Assembly (NCBI GenBank): GCA_964437365.1
Contig: CAYTGM010000005.1
Coordinates: 1-64,000 of the forward strand
Length of the DNA stretch: 64,000 bases
Source of the DNA: CAYTGM01 sp964437365
GTDB lineage: Bacteria > Sumerlaeota > Sumerlaeia > SLMS01
Direction of reading: 5' to 3'
In this document: positions 46,286 through 55,375 of the stretch, in pieces
Layout: each line of letters starts with the position of its first letter
Numbering within the stretch: position 1 is the first letter of the stretch
Notes under the pieces: model-generated
Databases searched by the model: none
Seen by the model: the letters and a program-made list of their open reading frames with translations, nothing else
What the model was told of the DNA's origin: nothing
Program-made: the position numbers and the translations under genes

Positions 46286-47772
46286 CACTTAGCTTCTGCT
46301 CCTGCTCTCCTTGAATCAACCCGATTTAGAAATACTTTCGCGACACGTTCCCATAGTTGGTCCTTAAGGACTGCATCTTCATCACCAATGTTAAGATCCG
46401 GATTATCGTTAACTTCAATGACATGAGCGACTCCCTTAATGTCCTTCACATCGACACCATAGAGTCCATCGCCGATAAGGTTAGCTGCCTTTACGGCTGC
46501 CTTAACAACATTGACTGGGGCATCTGCCACGGCCATGGTTTCGACCTTCCCCCATCGTTGCCCACCTGCTCCATCACGCTTAACTACTTGCCAGTGTTTC
46601 GCAGCCATGTGGTATTTACATACATACAGGGGTTCCCGGTCCAGAACACCAACTCTCCAGTCGTACTCCGTTGGTAAGAATTCCTGAGCTACAATGAGCT
46701 CTGAACCGGATAGCATTTCCTTAGCAAATGCCTGATATTCACCTCTGTCATTGGCTTTTCTTACACCGAGGCTGAAAGCACTATCCGGCTGTTTTAAGAC
46801 ACAGGGGAAGGACAGGTGCTCACCTACTTCATCGACGATGCGACGAGTAATGGTATAGGATTTAGGAATCGGAACTCTTGCACGTTCGAGCAATTCCGCC
46901 AGGAAGACCTTATTAGAACACCGCAGGATCGAATCAGGGTCATCTATCACGACAAGTCCTTCAGATTGGGCACGTCTGGCGAACCTGAAGGTATGATGAT
47001 TTACGTTGGTTGTTTCGCGAATAAAGAGAGCATCAAACTCTGCCATTCGACCATAGTCATCCCTTGTGATCATTTCCACCGAGATACCAAGGCGAGAAGC
47101 AACTTTCGAAAACTTCTGAAGCGACTTCTCATCACTGGGAGCATTGGTTTCTTTAGGATCGTGTAGCACGGCAATGCTACAGCGAGGGGTTTGACCCAGG
47201 TTCGTTGTTCCAATCCCTTTTCGTCCAAAGAAATCATGAGCAGCAGACACCATGTTCTCATGATGAGAAACAGGAACGTCCCCAAGAGGAATAGGACGTA
47301 TAGACCTCAATCGCCACCCCTCCTGTTTATCTCTTACGAAGAGACAGCGAATAAGTGGGGCGGGAAAGTGTCGAAACAATGCGGCAGCAAGGGCGTCATG
47401 CCTCCTTGCCAGGTTTTGTCCGAAGTAAATACTGAGTGTGAATTCATCCGAGTTTATGGTTGCCAGGCTCCGATCAATCTTCGCTTTCAGGTTCTCCCCC
47501 GCTAAACGGGCGAGTGAGACCAATCTAAAGTCGGCAATAGTGGAAACGCTTGGGAGCGGCTTATGCCCTCTCGCAGCCGCCAATAGGGATACATAGTACC
47601 CGACACTTTGATAGCGATAAGAGCGGCAGAGATTAAAGATTCTAACATTTCGTTGAGACCGAAGGGATAGCTCCCCATTTGTCAGATAGTTCTCCGCCGT
47701 GATGAGTTCCGCTTTCAGCTCCCCATTGGCAGGCCAGTCTTTCAGGTCCTCTATGACTAAGATATTCTTCAT
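46285..47772 (-). CDS. RimK-like ATP-grasp ligase with RLAN-type N-terminal domain
   Basis: A 495-residue ligase. Residues about 1-150 match the RLAN domain that precedes certain RimK-like ligases (LITAENYLTNGE, NLCRSYRYQSVGYYVSLLAAARGHKPLPS). The C-terminal 250 residues are the ATP-grasp: RETTNVNHHTFRFARRAQSE, DDPDSILRCSNKVFLAELLE, SFPCVLKQPDSAFSLGV, IVAQEFLPTEYDWRVGVLD, and the metal-binding GLYGVDVKDIKGVAHVIEVN followed by DNPDLN. It should form amide bonds using ATP, with acyl-phosphate as intermediate. ATG 47772 overlaps the peptidase stop as ATGA, and its own stop touches the GCS2 start. RLAN ligases are known from predicted amidoligase operons; the substrate is not known. Confidence 0.93.
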   Translation of the reverse strand: MKNILVIEDLKDWPANGELKAELITAENYLTNGELSLRSQRNVRIFNLCRSYRYQSVGYYVSLLAAARGHKPLPSVSTIADFRLVSLARLAGENLKAKIDRSLATINSDEFTLSIYFGQNLARRHDALAAALFRHFPAPLIRCLFVRDKQEGWRLRSIRPIPLGDVPVSHHENMVSAAHDFFGRKGIGTTNLGQTPRCSIAVLHDPKETNAPSDEKSLQKFSKVASRLGISVEMITRDDYGRMAEFDALFIRETTNVNHHTFRFARRAQSEGLVVIDDPDSILRCSNKVFLAELLERARVPIPKSYTITRRIVDEVGEHLSFPCVLKQPDSAFSLGVRKANDRGEYQAFAKEMLSGSELIVAQEFLPTEYDWRVGVLDREPLYVCKYHMAAKHWQVVKRDGAGGQRWGKVETMAVADAPVNVVKAAVKAANLIGDGLYGVDVKDIKGVAHVIEVNDNPDLNIGDEDAVLKDQLWERVAKVFLNRVDSRRAGAEAK

Positions 47773-48578
47773 CGTACAGACTTCCTGCCTTGTTTAAGGC
47801 GAATTTGAAGCAGATTGCCATCGAAAGTCAGAACTCCAAGAAGGATGGCACTGATCACACGCTCGACGGGAGCCGTATAGACATGGGACTCAAAACCGGG
47901 CCGATCTTCCAGGGGGTCAGCGATTTGTACCATTCTCGTCTCGGTATCATAACCGCAGAGAACAACAAAGTGCCCCTGCGGATCTCCACGTACATCATCC
48001 CAGTCACTTTCAGGCCCGTATTCTCGCGGGGATTGGTAAAGCCAGGTTCCGCTTAAGCCACACAGAAGCGGATATCCATCACGAAGAGATTTCGTGATGA
48101 GATTACTCTTCAAGTCTTCCATGATCAAGACGCCACCGAGCTCCAGAAAACGAGCATAAGCCCTGCAGGCAGACTGTAGCTTGGAATCTGAGATGGCTTC
48201 ACAACGCTCCGCCAGTTTTGCCCTCACAATCTCGGGCTCTAGACCTTTCCACGTAGGATCCATTACCCTGAGATTAAATGTATGAAGACGAGCGCTAAAA
48301 CCCCGTTGGAGGGCGTCTATCCCAAGGAAGGCACCAAGTGTCCCACCTGTGGAGAGTTGATGGGTTTCGGCTATCAACTGGTCTAAAGAGAGATCGAGTC
48401 CAAAGTGCTTGTAAACCGCATGAAGACAAGTTGGACCGCATGTCGTGTCATCAGGTTGAGCAGAGATGGAGAAGTGCTGGAGAGAGAGATTACCCGGTAG
48501 CTTGTCTATCTTGAGTTCCACCCTTCTGGTAGAGTTGCAGATAAAGTTGTACAAATTCTCAAGTCCGGGAAAAAGCAA
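47769..48578 (-). CDS. C39-like cysteine peptidase of the amidoligase operon
   Basis: A protein of up to 269 residues. The papain-like C39 signature DDTTCGPTCLHAVYKHFG puts the catalytic Cys near residue 47. The His is in GDPQGHFVVLCGYD and the Asp or Asn in VQIADPLED. The body lacks membrane helices and the ABC-transporter parts found in bacteriocin-export C39 proteins, so it is a soluble standalone enzyme. The start is uncertain: TTG 48578 has no ribosome site and a -10-like TATAAA just upstream hints that a later TTG 48554 or GTG 48521 is used; all keep the catalytic core. It is the first gene of the operon and overlaps the ligase start by 4 bp. It probably trims or transfers the ligated product. 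Confidence 0.87.
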   Translation of the reverse strand: MLFPGLENLYNFICNSTRRVELKIDKLPGNLSLQHFSISAQPDDTTCGPTCLHAVYKHFGLDLSLDQLIAETHQLSTGGTLGAFLGIDALQRGFSARLHTFNLRVMDPTWKGLEPEIVRAKLAERCEAISDSKLQSACRAYARFLELGGVLIMEDLKSNLITKSLRDGYPLLCGLSGTWLYQSPREYGPESDWDDVRGDPQGHFVVLCGYDTETRMVQIADPLEDRPGFESHVYTAPVERVISAILLGVLTFDGNLLQIRLKQGRKSVR

Positions 48579-48689
48579 GAGGATTTTATACGGGACAATA
48601 AATGACTGAAATGGCTCTGTATAATGGACGAGACATGATGAGCTTTTCGCGACAGCAAGAGAAGCCTGATCATGTCAATGACCTGGCTA

Positions 48690-51125
48690 TCAATAGATAA
48701 GATAGCCATCGCTCTGGCCTCCTGGCTCCTGATTGGTCTGAGCGGAAACGGTGGCGCTCGCGAAAGACTCATACCCGAAGTGATCAACCGTGATGAAGCG
48801 ATAAAAGTACTGTGTATCTGGAGTTAGATCGTTATCGGTAAAGAATGTACTGGTTACCTCACCGACCATGTTATCCTCGGAAGGTTCAAAGTCCTCAAAC
48901 GGTCCTCGATAAACCCGGTAAGATGCAACATCGCGAGAGGGAACAGCGTCCCATGAAATGGTGATGCTATCATGGGAAGGGAAGGAGTTAAAGTAGCGTG
49001 GACGGAGGGGCTCCCCGAGCGGCGTATGCGGCTCGCCTTGATGGAAATCATCTATGTACAGCTCGATGGATTGGGCACCAGAACCGACTTGAGTGATCCA
49101 GAGGTTCTCTAGAACCCCCGTGTTGCCATCAAGGACTCCGTCACCGGTGACGGATGTGTACTCCTCGCGGGAAATGTCAAAATAGAGGTATTGCCAATTG
49201 GGAGATTCGGAAATTCGAATGGATTGAGTCCGTTCGATATCGCCAGTAGTACCGCCGTCTGATCCGATTGCTCCTTCACCTCCGGTTTCACGAATTCCCA
49301 GTGCGATATCTAATTCTCCTTCGAAGAGCTTGCAGTAGAATCCGATACCTTTCGAGAAGTCAATCTGCGGGTTTTCTCCGAAAGTGCTAAGCCTGTATCG
49401 ACCAACTGATCCTGTCCAGGTAAAAGCTATTCTGCGGGATATTGAGCCTTTTTCAGCAATCTCTGGGTCTATACGGTTGTTTGATTCCGCTGATGAATTC
49501 GTGTCGGCGGACGTATCGACATTTCTGTTCGTGCCTGAAGTGGTCAGGAAGTTCCAACTCCGCTGATCGAAATCAGCGAGTGGAAACCACGCCGGTTCGG
49601 CAACGGGAGCGCTGACAAGCTCTACTGTTGCGAAATCACTGATGGCCCCGTCTCGACCGACGGCTGCCACGGCAAATTGTTCCGGGGAGGTTCCTCCCGG
49701 AAAGCTGGAGAGGAAAATACTTCGCTGCCAGCTGGGAACGACATCATAGCTCCATTCATCATTTCGTTCCCAGGCAGCAACGTACCATTGGGGGTAGCTG
49801 CCGGGACTCGGAGTCCACCGCCCGGTAAATCCGGTGTAATTCACACCAGTGTAAAATACGTTTGGTTTTCCTGGAGCATCCAGACCAAGCCAACTGCTAT
49901 ACGGCGGTATAGACTCTTCCTGATACGGGCCATTGGCCAATAATTGATCAAGTTGTTGAACGCTAAGGTTTTCCGTGCGAAAGTACAGATTACCGTGACT
50001 ACGCGCGGACCCTTGTGTGTAAGTGGCCATATTAACAATGTGCTCTGCTGTGTAGAGCACCCCAGCATCAGTTCCACCGATTTTGTAAGCAGGTGTTCCA
50101 GGAACGATATGGCGGTTCAAGGGGTTCTGGACAGGGTCAGCCCACCAGTCATGAAGGGTGTCGTAGTCGGTGGTAGATCGGTGTCCATCAGCAGCACGGC
50201 CCCAATAGATTTGAGGCATCATGTAGTCTACCCATCCTTGCTGAATCCACTTTCTTGAATCGGCGTATATCCGTGCATAGGCGTCGAATCCACTAATCCC
50301 TGATGGTCCGCCTTGAGAGCCCGGCCTCCAGATACCAAACGGCGAAATTCCAAGACGGACATGCTCCGACTCAGGGGTTTCACGGAGGAGATCATGAATG
50401 GCTTTCACCAGGTCATCCACATTCTTTCGTCGCCAGTCAGCGAGGCTGAGACCGTTCCCGTATTGTGCGAATTCGGCGCTGTCCGGGAAAGGAGTCCCCC
50501 CTGCATCGTTGACCTCATAGGGATAGAAATAGTCATCGAAATGAAGCCCGTCTATATCGTAACGAGTGATAATATCACGCAAAATATCAAGATTATATTC
50601 GATCGTTTCCGGCTTCCCTGGGTTGAGCCACAGGTAATCATTGTTGAAATTCACCACGAGCTCAGGTCGATCACGACTTGGGTGATCGGCATCGTAAGAA
50701 CTGAAGGGATTCAAACCAGCGCGGTAGGGGTTCAGCCAGCCATGGATTTCCAGACCGCGGCGGCGACATTCGTCGATGGTGTATTGAAAGGGATCCCAGG
50801 GACGGAGTGGTTCTGCGCCTTGCGCGCCAGTCAGCGTCCGAGACCAGGGTTCGTAGTTCGAGATGTAATGGGCATCGCACTCGCCGCGTAGCTGAAAGAT
50901 CACAGTGTTTAATCCTGCAGCCTCGGTTTGATCCAACAACTGGTCGATCTTTTCTCGCTGGTTCGCTGGGTCAAAACCCACCCCATCTGGAAAATCGAGT
51001 CCGACGACCGTGGTCAGCCAAACACCGCGCATTTCGCGCATAGGAATTTCCGGTTGGGCGACGGCCTGATTCATTGATAAGGCAGTCAGCAAACCAAGGG
51101 TACTGATAATAGATAGACTCTTCAT
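48690..51125 (-). CDS. Exported GHL10/DUF187-type glycosyl hydrolase with fibronectin III end
   Basis: An 811-residue protein with a signal peptide (SLSIISTLGLLTALSMNQAVA). Residues about 30-365 are the GHL10 TIM barrel: MREMRGVWLTTVVGLDFPD, GLNTVIFQLRGECDAHYIS, DIDGLHFDDYFYPYE and WVDYMMPQIYWG. This family is a predicted glycosidase, related to peptidoglycan or polysaccharide cleavage. A jelly-roll-like domain follows (about 520-690, with YRLSTFGENPQIDFSKGIGF). Residues about 705-800 are a fibronectin type III domain (DSITISWDAVPSRDVASYRVYRG, counted in two parts). It sits 111 bp upstream of the C39 gene on the same strand and may be an independent exported enzyme. Confidence 0.9.
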   Translation of the reverse strand: MKSLSIISTLGLLTALSMNQAVAQPEIPMREMRGVWLTTVVGLDFPDGVGFDPANQREKIDQLLDQTEAAGLNTVIFQLRGECDAHYISNYEPWSRTLTGAQGAEPLRPWDPFQYTIDECRRRGLEIHGWLNPYRAGLNPFSSYDADHPSRDRPELVVNFNNDYLWLNPGKPETIEYNLDILRDIITRYDIDGLHFDDYFYPYEVNDAGGTPFPDSAEFAQYGNGLSLADWRRKNVDDLVKAIHDLLRETPESEHVRLGISPFGIWRPGSQGGPSGISGFDAYARIYADSRKWIQQGWVDYMMPQIYWGRAADGHRSTTDYDTLHDWWADPVQNPLNRHIVPGTPAYKIGGTDAGVLYTAEHIVNMATYTQGSARSHGNLYFRTENLSVQQLDQLLANGPYQEESIPPYSSWLGLDAPGKPNVFYTGVNYTGFTGRWTPSPGSYPQWYVAAWERNDEWSYDVVPSWQRSIFLSSFPGGTSPEQFAVAAVGRDGAISDFATVELVSAPVAEPAWFPLADFDQRSWNFLTTSGTNRNVDTSADTNSSAESNNRIDPEIAEKGSISRRIAFTWTGSVGRYRLSTFGENPQIDFSKGIGFYCKLFEGELDIALGIRETGGEGAIGSDGGTTGDIERTQSIRISESPNWQYLYFDISREEYTSVTGDGVLDGNTGVLENLWITQVGSGAQSIELYIDDFHQGEPHTPLGEPLRPRYFNSFPSHDSITISWDAVPSRDVASYRVYRGPFEDFEPSEDNMVGEVTSTFFTDNDLTPDTQYFYRFITVDHFGYESFASATVSAQTNQEPGGQSDGYLIY

Positions 51126-51964
51126 TGATAGGCTCCCTCATGATCTGACATCAACTTAGGAATTGCTGTTCTGGTCGCAAATGATTTTGGAGCGTGCGGT
51201 TCAATTTTTGGAAGACTCGGTAGAATCTGCTGTAGTTCTTTTCCTCATGAGCTCTCAGTGACTGACCACCGGAACAACGCCAGGAAGCGCGACCACTTGA
51301 AGAGGATCCAGATGAACGAACGAGTCTCGAAGAAATCATCTGGTTGGGCCTCAGGAGTCCTGCGAACGGGAGCCCGCCTTCGCCACGGTCCGGCTGGGCC
51401 GACAAGAGAAATAACTTCAGCATATCAGTAAGGCCTGGAGTAACTCGACAAGTCATCGAAGGAGCTGCTAGCGTTCATCGCTTGACCGCTCCTGACATTT
51501 TCACCGCTTTCCCTTCGCATAATTGCTCTACCGTGAAAGCGTGACCGAAGCGAAACTGCACCTTTTTACTGAGCACCTCGAAGCTGAATTCAAACCAGGC
51601 CTTTTGTAGCGTGGAATTATACCCGAGAGAACATCCTGATCGATGTAGGTCGATCGGTAGAGAGCAATCGAAACACCCTAAAGATATTCTTGAAATTCAA
51701 GTCGATAAGGGCGGATTACCCTGTGCATATCATGGTGGCGCCTGTCTGCAAAGCGAAGGGAAGCATCCCGAGAAAGCAGGAAAAAGTCACGAAAAGTAGC
51801 GCCTTCTTACGCCCGCCACCTGGTACTTTTTTTCAACCGCAATTTGCGACGTCCCCGACCTCTTATCTCTAGCTAGAGCCATGTGGAGGATTTGGGCGTC
51901 CCGGATTATGCCTTGCAATATCCAACCCCCAGACCAATACTCCGCAGCCTGAGGAGAATTTATT
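51126..51964. other. 839-bp intergenic region, probably degenerate
   Basis: The divergent gap between the GHL10 gene and the ATP-grasp gene. At 51181 a 26-codon plus frame looks like a normal N-terminus (MILERAVQFLEDSVESAVV) but stops at 51261, and other frames are broken. A frame at 51611-51799 contains CAYHG but no partner CxH, so I do not call a Rieske protein. The region is likely a decayed gene plus the promoter of the ligase; AGGAG before the TTG at 51965 is the only clear signal. Confidence 0.45.
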
Positions 51965-53272
51965 TTGACTAATATAAACGAAAGTAAACTATCACAAGAA
52001 GTATTGGCATGGCGCGATCCCAACATGGACTCGGTCCTGGGAACGGAAACGCCCAAAGATCCGAACAAGGGCTACATAGCTCTTCTTGGCTGGTCTGTGA
52101 ACGCAATAAAGGCCGCACAGAAGTTTAATCGTCGCTATATTGTTGTAGCTCCCGAATGGGCTACGGATTACTGCGCAGCCAATAAAATTCCATTCATTCC
52201 GTGGGACTTTATTCAGATCAACGATAGATCCATGGAAATTATCGAGAAACTGAAAGCCGAAGGGGTGGATGTTGCCATGCCGCTCTATGAGGAAACTGTT
52301 GAATGGGCCGGGGCGATCAATTCTGCTCTGCTTAATAGTCCTCGTATGTTCGGTCAGTCCGTACTGTTCCGTGACAAGGCCTTGATGAAACGCCGTGCCC
52401 AGCTCGGCGGCATAAGGGTCGGTATCTTCGAAGAAGCCCACGAGAAAGAAGACGTCGTGCGGTTTATGAAGCGCGTCAACCAGACGCTGCTTAAACTGGA
52501 CGGCGATCTGGATGACCCGATTCACGTTAAGGCCTTTGACAAGGCTGGTTGCCTTGGACATCGGATGATACGCACGGTGGAAGAAATTGACCATATCCCG
52601 TCGGAAGAATATCCCCTTCTCATGGAAAGCCATCTGGACGGCTGGGAGTTCGCCGTTGAGGCATGGATTCACGATGGAGAGATCAAGTTCCTGAATATCT
52701 CTGAGTATGTAACGCTCGGTTATTCAGTGTTCGTACCGGCCACCAGGGAACTTGAAAGTTGGCGCACGGCGATCACCAAACAGATTGAACTGCTCATCAA
52801 AACATTCGACATCAAGTTCGGCCAGATTCATCCTGAATACTTTGTCACCGCAGACGGAGAAATGTACTTCGGGGAAGTGGCCTATCGTCCGCCAGGTTTC
52901 AAGGCATTCGAACTGATTGAACGGGCTTATGGGTTCAATGCTTATCAGGCTTCGATGCTGGTATTTGACCCCAAAAGCACAAAAGAGGAAGTCGATGCAT
53001 TCTTTCCTCGCGAAGTGGAAGATGCTAAAGGCTACGCCGGTTGCTTTGGAGTTTACCCAAGACGTCGGGTAGTTCGTAAACTTGAAATGCCCAAAGAAAC
53101 AACGGAGCACCCCTATTTTGAATCACACGAACTGATTGAACCTGTCGAAGAAATGGTTCCTGAACGCTCTGCATACGGTACTCATTGGGGTCTGGTCTTT
53201 TTCTTTGGGGATGATCCGATCAAGATGCGGGATCTCTTAAAGGCTCAGGAAGACCTGGACTTTTACGTCTAA
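51965..53272 (+). CDS. ATP-grasp ligase (carnosine-synthase-like)
   Basis: A 435-residue soluble ATP-grasp enzyme. The front third is a pre-ATP-grasp alpha/beta domain (YIALLGWSVNAIKAAQKFNR, RYIVVAPEWATDYCAANKIP). The ATP-grasp core has LFRDKALMKRRAQLGGIRVG, LLMESHLDGWEFAVEAWIHD, GQIHPEYFVTADGEMYFGEV and AYRPPG, where the last motif supplies the metal-binding acids. The start is TTG 51965, backed by AGGAG eight bases upstream. Such ligases form amide bonds between amino acids or peptides using ATP. It begins a series with a GNAT, an HDAC-fold deacetylase and a metallopeptidase on the same strand. The substrate is unknown; dipeptide synthesis is a reasonable guess. Confidence 0.9.
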   Translation: MTNINESKLSQEVLAWRDPNMDSVLGTETPKDPNKGYIALLGWSVNAIKAAQKFNRRYIVVAPEWATDYCAANKIPFIPWDFIQINDRSMEIIEKLKAEGVDVAMPLYEETVEWAGAINSALLNSPRMFGQSVLFRDKALMKRRAQLGGIRVGIFEEAHEKEDVVRFMKRVNQTLLKLDGDLDDPIHVKAFDKAGCLGHRMIRTVEEIDHIPSEEYPLLMESHLDGWEFAVEAWIHDGEIKFLNISEYVTLGYSVFVPATRELESWRTAITKQIELLIKTFDIKFGQIHPEYFVTADGEMYFGEVAYRPPGFKAFELIERAYGFNAYQASMLVFDPKSTKEEVDAFFPREVEDAKGYAGCFGVYPRRRVVRKLEMPKETTEHPYFESHELIEPVEEMVPERSAYGTHWGLVFFFGDDPIKMRDLLKAQEDLDFYV

Positions 53273-53623
53273 AGTGACCTCCAGAAGAATAGTTTTCATA
53301 GATGGTGAGCGAGACGCTTGAATTTGTGTGCCTGGAAACGCCGTCATCGTGGTGCTCTTTCGAGACTTTCACGTGCTCAGAGCTAATGCTCGCAACCAGT
53401 ATATACTGAGCAGGAGAGCTGAAGACTATTCTAGTATTTTGAGTCAGAGATCCCTTCAAAAAAATCTCTGGCTCATAATAATTCGAACCACGGAAACCTG
53501 GAAAGAAATCGATTTCAGATGTATGTACAGCAGAAAAATTTTACACCAATCTGGAGTAGAGAGTATTCTGAGATTATTTTGTCGGCGCCCTCGCGCTAAT
53601 ATTAAACACAAAGGAGTGGATCC
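53273..53623. other. 351-bp gap within the ligase-GNAT series
   Basis: It lies between the ligase and the acetyltransferase. It contains the 12-bp palindrome CAGTATATACTG at 53397-53408 and AAGGAG before the GNAT start. A 101-codon frame at 53328-53633 does not look like a real protein. A second promoter for the last three genes is plausible. Confidence 0.4.
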
Positions 53624-54163
53624 ATGGCCGTAGAATCCGACACCACTTCATTTATCATTCGTAAGGCTGTTGAGGCCGACCTGCCGACATTGATCGACTT
53701 TCTGGCGAAACTCGCACTCCATGTCTCCGGAGCTCCGCCCATGAAGCTCAGGGATCAGGAGCACAAACGGCTCTCGCAGGTTTTATCCGAGGGACTCACC
53801 AATCAAGACAAACTGATCGTTGTGGCTGACGTGCCGGACACCGGCGTCGCAGGCATGGGCTATATCTTTGTCTGGCGCAGCCAGGGTATCTGGGAGCAAG
53901 CCACGCATACCGAGTATAGATCCGGTGTGATCGACGATGTGTGGGTTGAACCGGATTTCCGAAAGATGGGTTTGTCCACAGCTATACTTAAAGAGTTAGT
54001 TGGTTTTGCCGAGGAAAAAGGTGCGCATGAACTCATTCTTGAATATTCTCTTACCAACACAGAGGCAGAAGCAGTTTGGACTAGAATCGGATTCAAGCCC
54101 ATCGGAATTCGCGCTGCGGCGACAACAGCGGCGGTGAAGAAAGCACTGGCGCCTCGTGGGTAA
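53624..54163 (+). CDS. GNAT-family acetyltransferase
   Basis: A 179-residue acyl-CoA-dependent N-acetyltransferase. The N-terminal strand is FIIRKAVEADLPTLIDFL. The acetyl-CoA loop appears as VEPDFRKMGLSTAILKELVG, which keeps the R-x-x-G core but has Leu and Ser in place of the second glycine. The C-terminal strand and helix read ELILEYSLTNTEAEAVWTRIGF and KPIG. ATG 53624 has AAGGAG seven bases upstream. Standing between an ATP-grasp ligase and a deacetylase, it probably caps the amine of an amino acid or peptide, which the next gene product can uncap. Confidence 0.9.
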   Translation: MAVESDTTSFIIRKAVEADLPTLIDFLAKLALHVSGAPPMKLRDQEHKRLSQVLSEGLTNQDKLIVVADVPDTGVAGMGYIFVWRSQGIWEQATHTEYRSGVIDDVWVEPDFRKMGLSTAILKELVGFAEEKGAHELILEYSLTNTEAEAVWTRIGFKPIGIRAAATTAAVKKALAPRG

Positions 54164-54217
54164 TTCTGTCATCTCTTTAGAAGACTCAAAAGCCAGAAAC
54201 AAACCGGGAGATTCACA

Positions 54218-55318
54218 GTGACGGACCCTCGCAGTGTTGCCATTTTTTACGACGAAGTAATGCTGGGCCACGACCCGCAGGTTGACTTGCCCTTTGTCCC
54301 CAGCCGAGTAGAAAAACGGGTCAGAAATATTCTCCAGGGACTGGAGTTTAAATGGGATTATCCGGAGCATCCAGGTCGGCTGACCGCCATCATGGAACTG
54401 CTGGAAGAAAAACCCATCCCCGGATTGATATACAAATCGGGCTCCAGCGCCACTTACGAACAACTGGGTCGGGTCCACACATCCGCTTACCTCGATGATA
54501 TATTTTCACTGGCAGGAAAGACGGCATGGCTCGACCGGGACACAACAGCGGTTTCTTCCGGAAGCGTCGAAGCTGCCACCGCGGCTGCCGGTAACGCCAT
54601 CGCAGCCGTAGAATCTGTCATGAAGGGCGAGGTCCAGAGTGCGTTTGCACTCGTGCGTCCCCCAGGACATCACGCCGAACCTGTTCGCGCCCGAGGTTTT
54701 TGTCTCTTCAATAACATCGCCGTTGCAGCAGCACACGCCAGATCAAAGCTGGGCTGTGAACGCATTCTGATCATCGACTGGGATGCTCACCATGGAAACG
54801 GAACCCAGGATATCTTCTGGGCCGATCCTGATGTATTGTTTTTTGATATCCATTGCGCAGCCCCCTTTTATCCCGGCTCTGGGTTTATAGACGAAGTTGG
54901 TGCCGGACTTGGTGAGGGCTATACCGTGAACGTCCCCATTCCTGAAGCCGCCGGTGATACCGCCTTCGAAAAAGCCTTTCGAGAAATATTAGTCCCCGCT
55001 GCCGAAACTTTTAAACCCGATCTGGTATTGGTCTCCGCGGGATTCGATCCCCACCGGAATGATCTCGCGCTGAATCTGACCTATGACGGATTTAAAATCA
55101 TCACTGGGATCGTTCAGAAAATATCTGACGAACTCTGTGATGGGAAACTCGCCCTGGTGCTTGAAGGCGGATATAACCTGACTTCATTAGCCCATGGGGT
55201 TCATGCCGTCCTGGAGGTATTGGCAGGCGGAGAAATCCCCGAGCTATCCGAACCCGGTCTCAGGGAAGTAGCTGAAGCCGCGGAATTCCATGCCTCCGCT
55301 TTTTCTGATGAGGAATAG
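54218..55318 (+). CDS. HDAC-fold deacetylase (acetylpolyamine amidohydrolase-like)
   Basis: A 366-residue zinc-dependent deacetylase of the arginase-deacetylase superfamily. Catalytic features are intact: the twin His in RPPGHHAEPV, zinc ligands in IIDWDAHHGNGT and SAGFDPHRND, and the Tyr loop in LEGGYN. FDIHCAAPFYPGSGF matches class II type enzymes and acetylpolyamine hydrolases. The start is GTG 54218 with GGGAG eight bases upstream. It lies 54 bp after the GNAT gene and 57 bp before the metallopeptidase gene. It removes acetyl groups from lysine-, polyamine- or peptide-type amines; in this setting it would reverse the GNAT reaction, but the substrate is not known. Confidence 0.93.
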   Translation: MTDPRSVAIFYDEVMLGHDPQVDLPFVPSRVEKRVRNILQGLEFKWDYPEHPGRLTAIMELLEEKPIPGLIYKSGSSATYEQLGRVHTSAYLDDIFSLAGKTAWLDRDTTAVSSGSVEAATAAAGNAIAAVESVMKGEVQSAFALVRPPGHHAEPVRARGFCLFNNIAVAAAHARSKLGCERILIIDWDAHHGNGTQDIFWADPDVLFFDIHCAAPFYPGSGFIDEVGAGLGEGYTVNVPIPEAAGDTAFEKAFREILVPAAETFKPDLVLVSAGFDPHRNDLALNLTYDGFKIITGIVQKISDELCDGKLALVLEGGYNLTSLAHGVHAVLEVLAGGEIPELSEPGLREVAEAAEFHASAFSDEE

Positions 55319-55375
55319 CAGTCGTCTTCAAACGAAGAGAATGCCAGGCAAAGACAATCAGGAGCGTTCGCTTGT

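Noticed and set aside
51611..51799. Possible Rieske protein fragment (contains CAYHG)
   Set aside because: The first CxH motif is missing and the frame is short; one CxYH is not enough.
51992..52672. 226-codon minus-strand frame
   Set aside because: It is antisense to the ATP-grasp ligase core.
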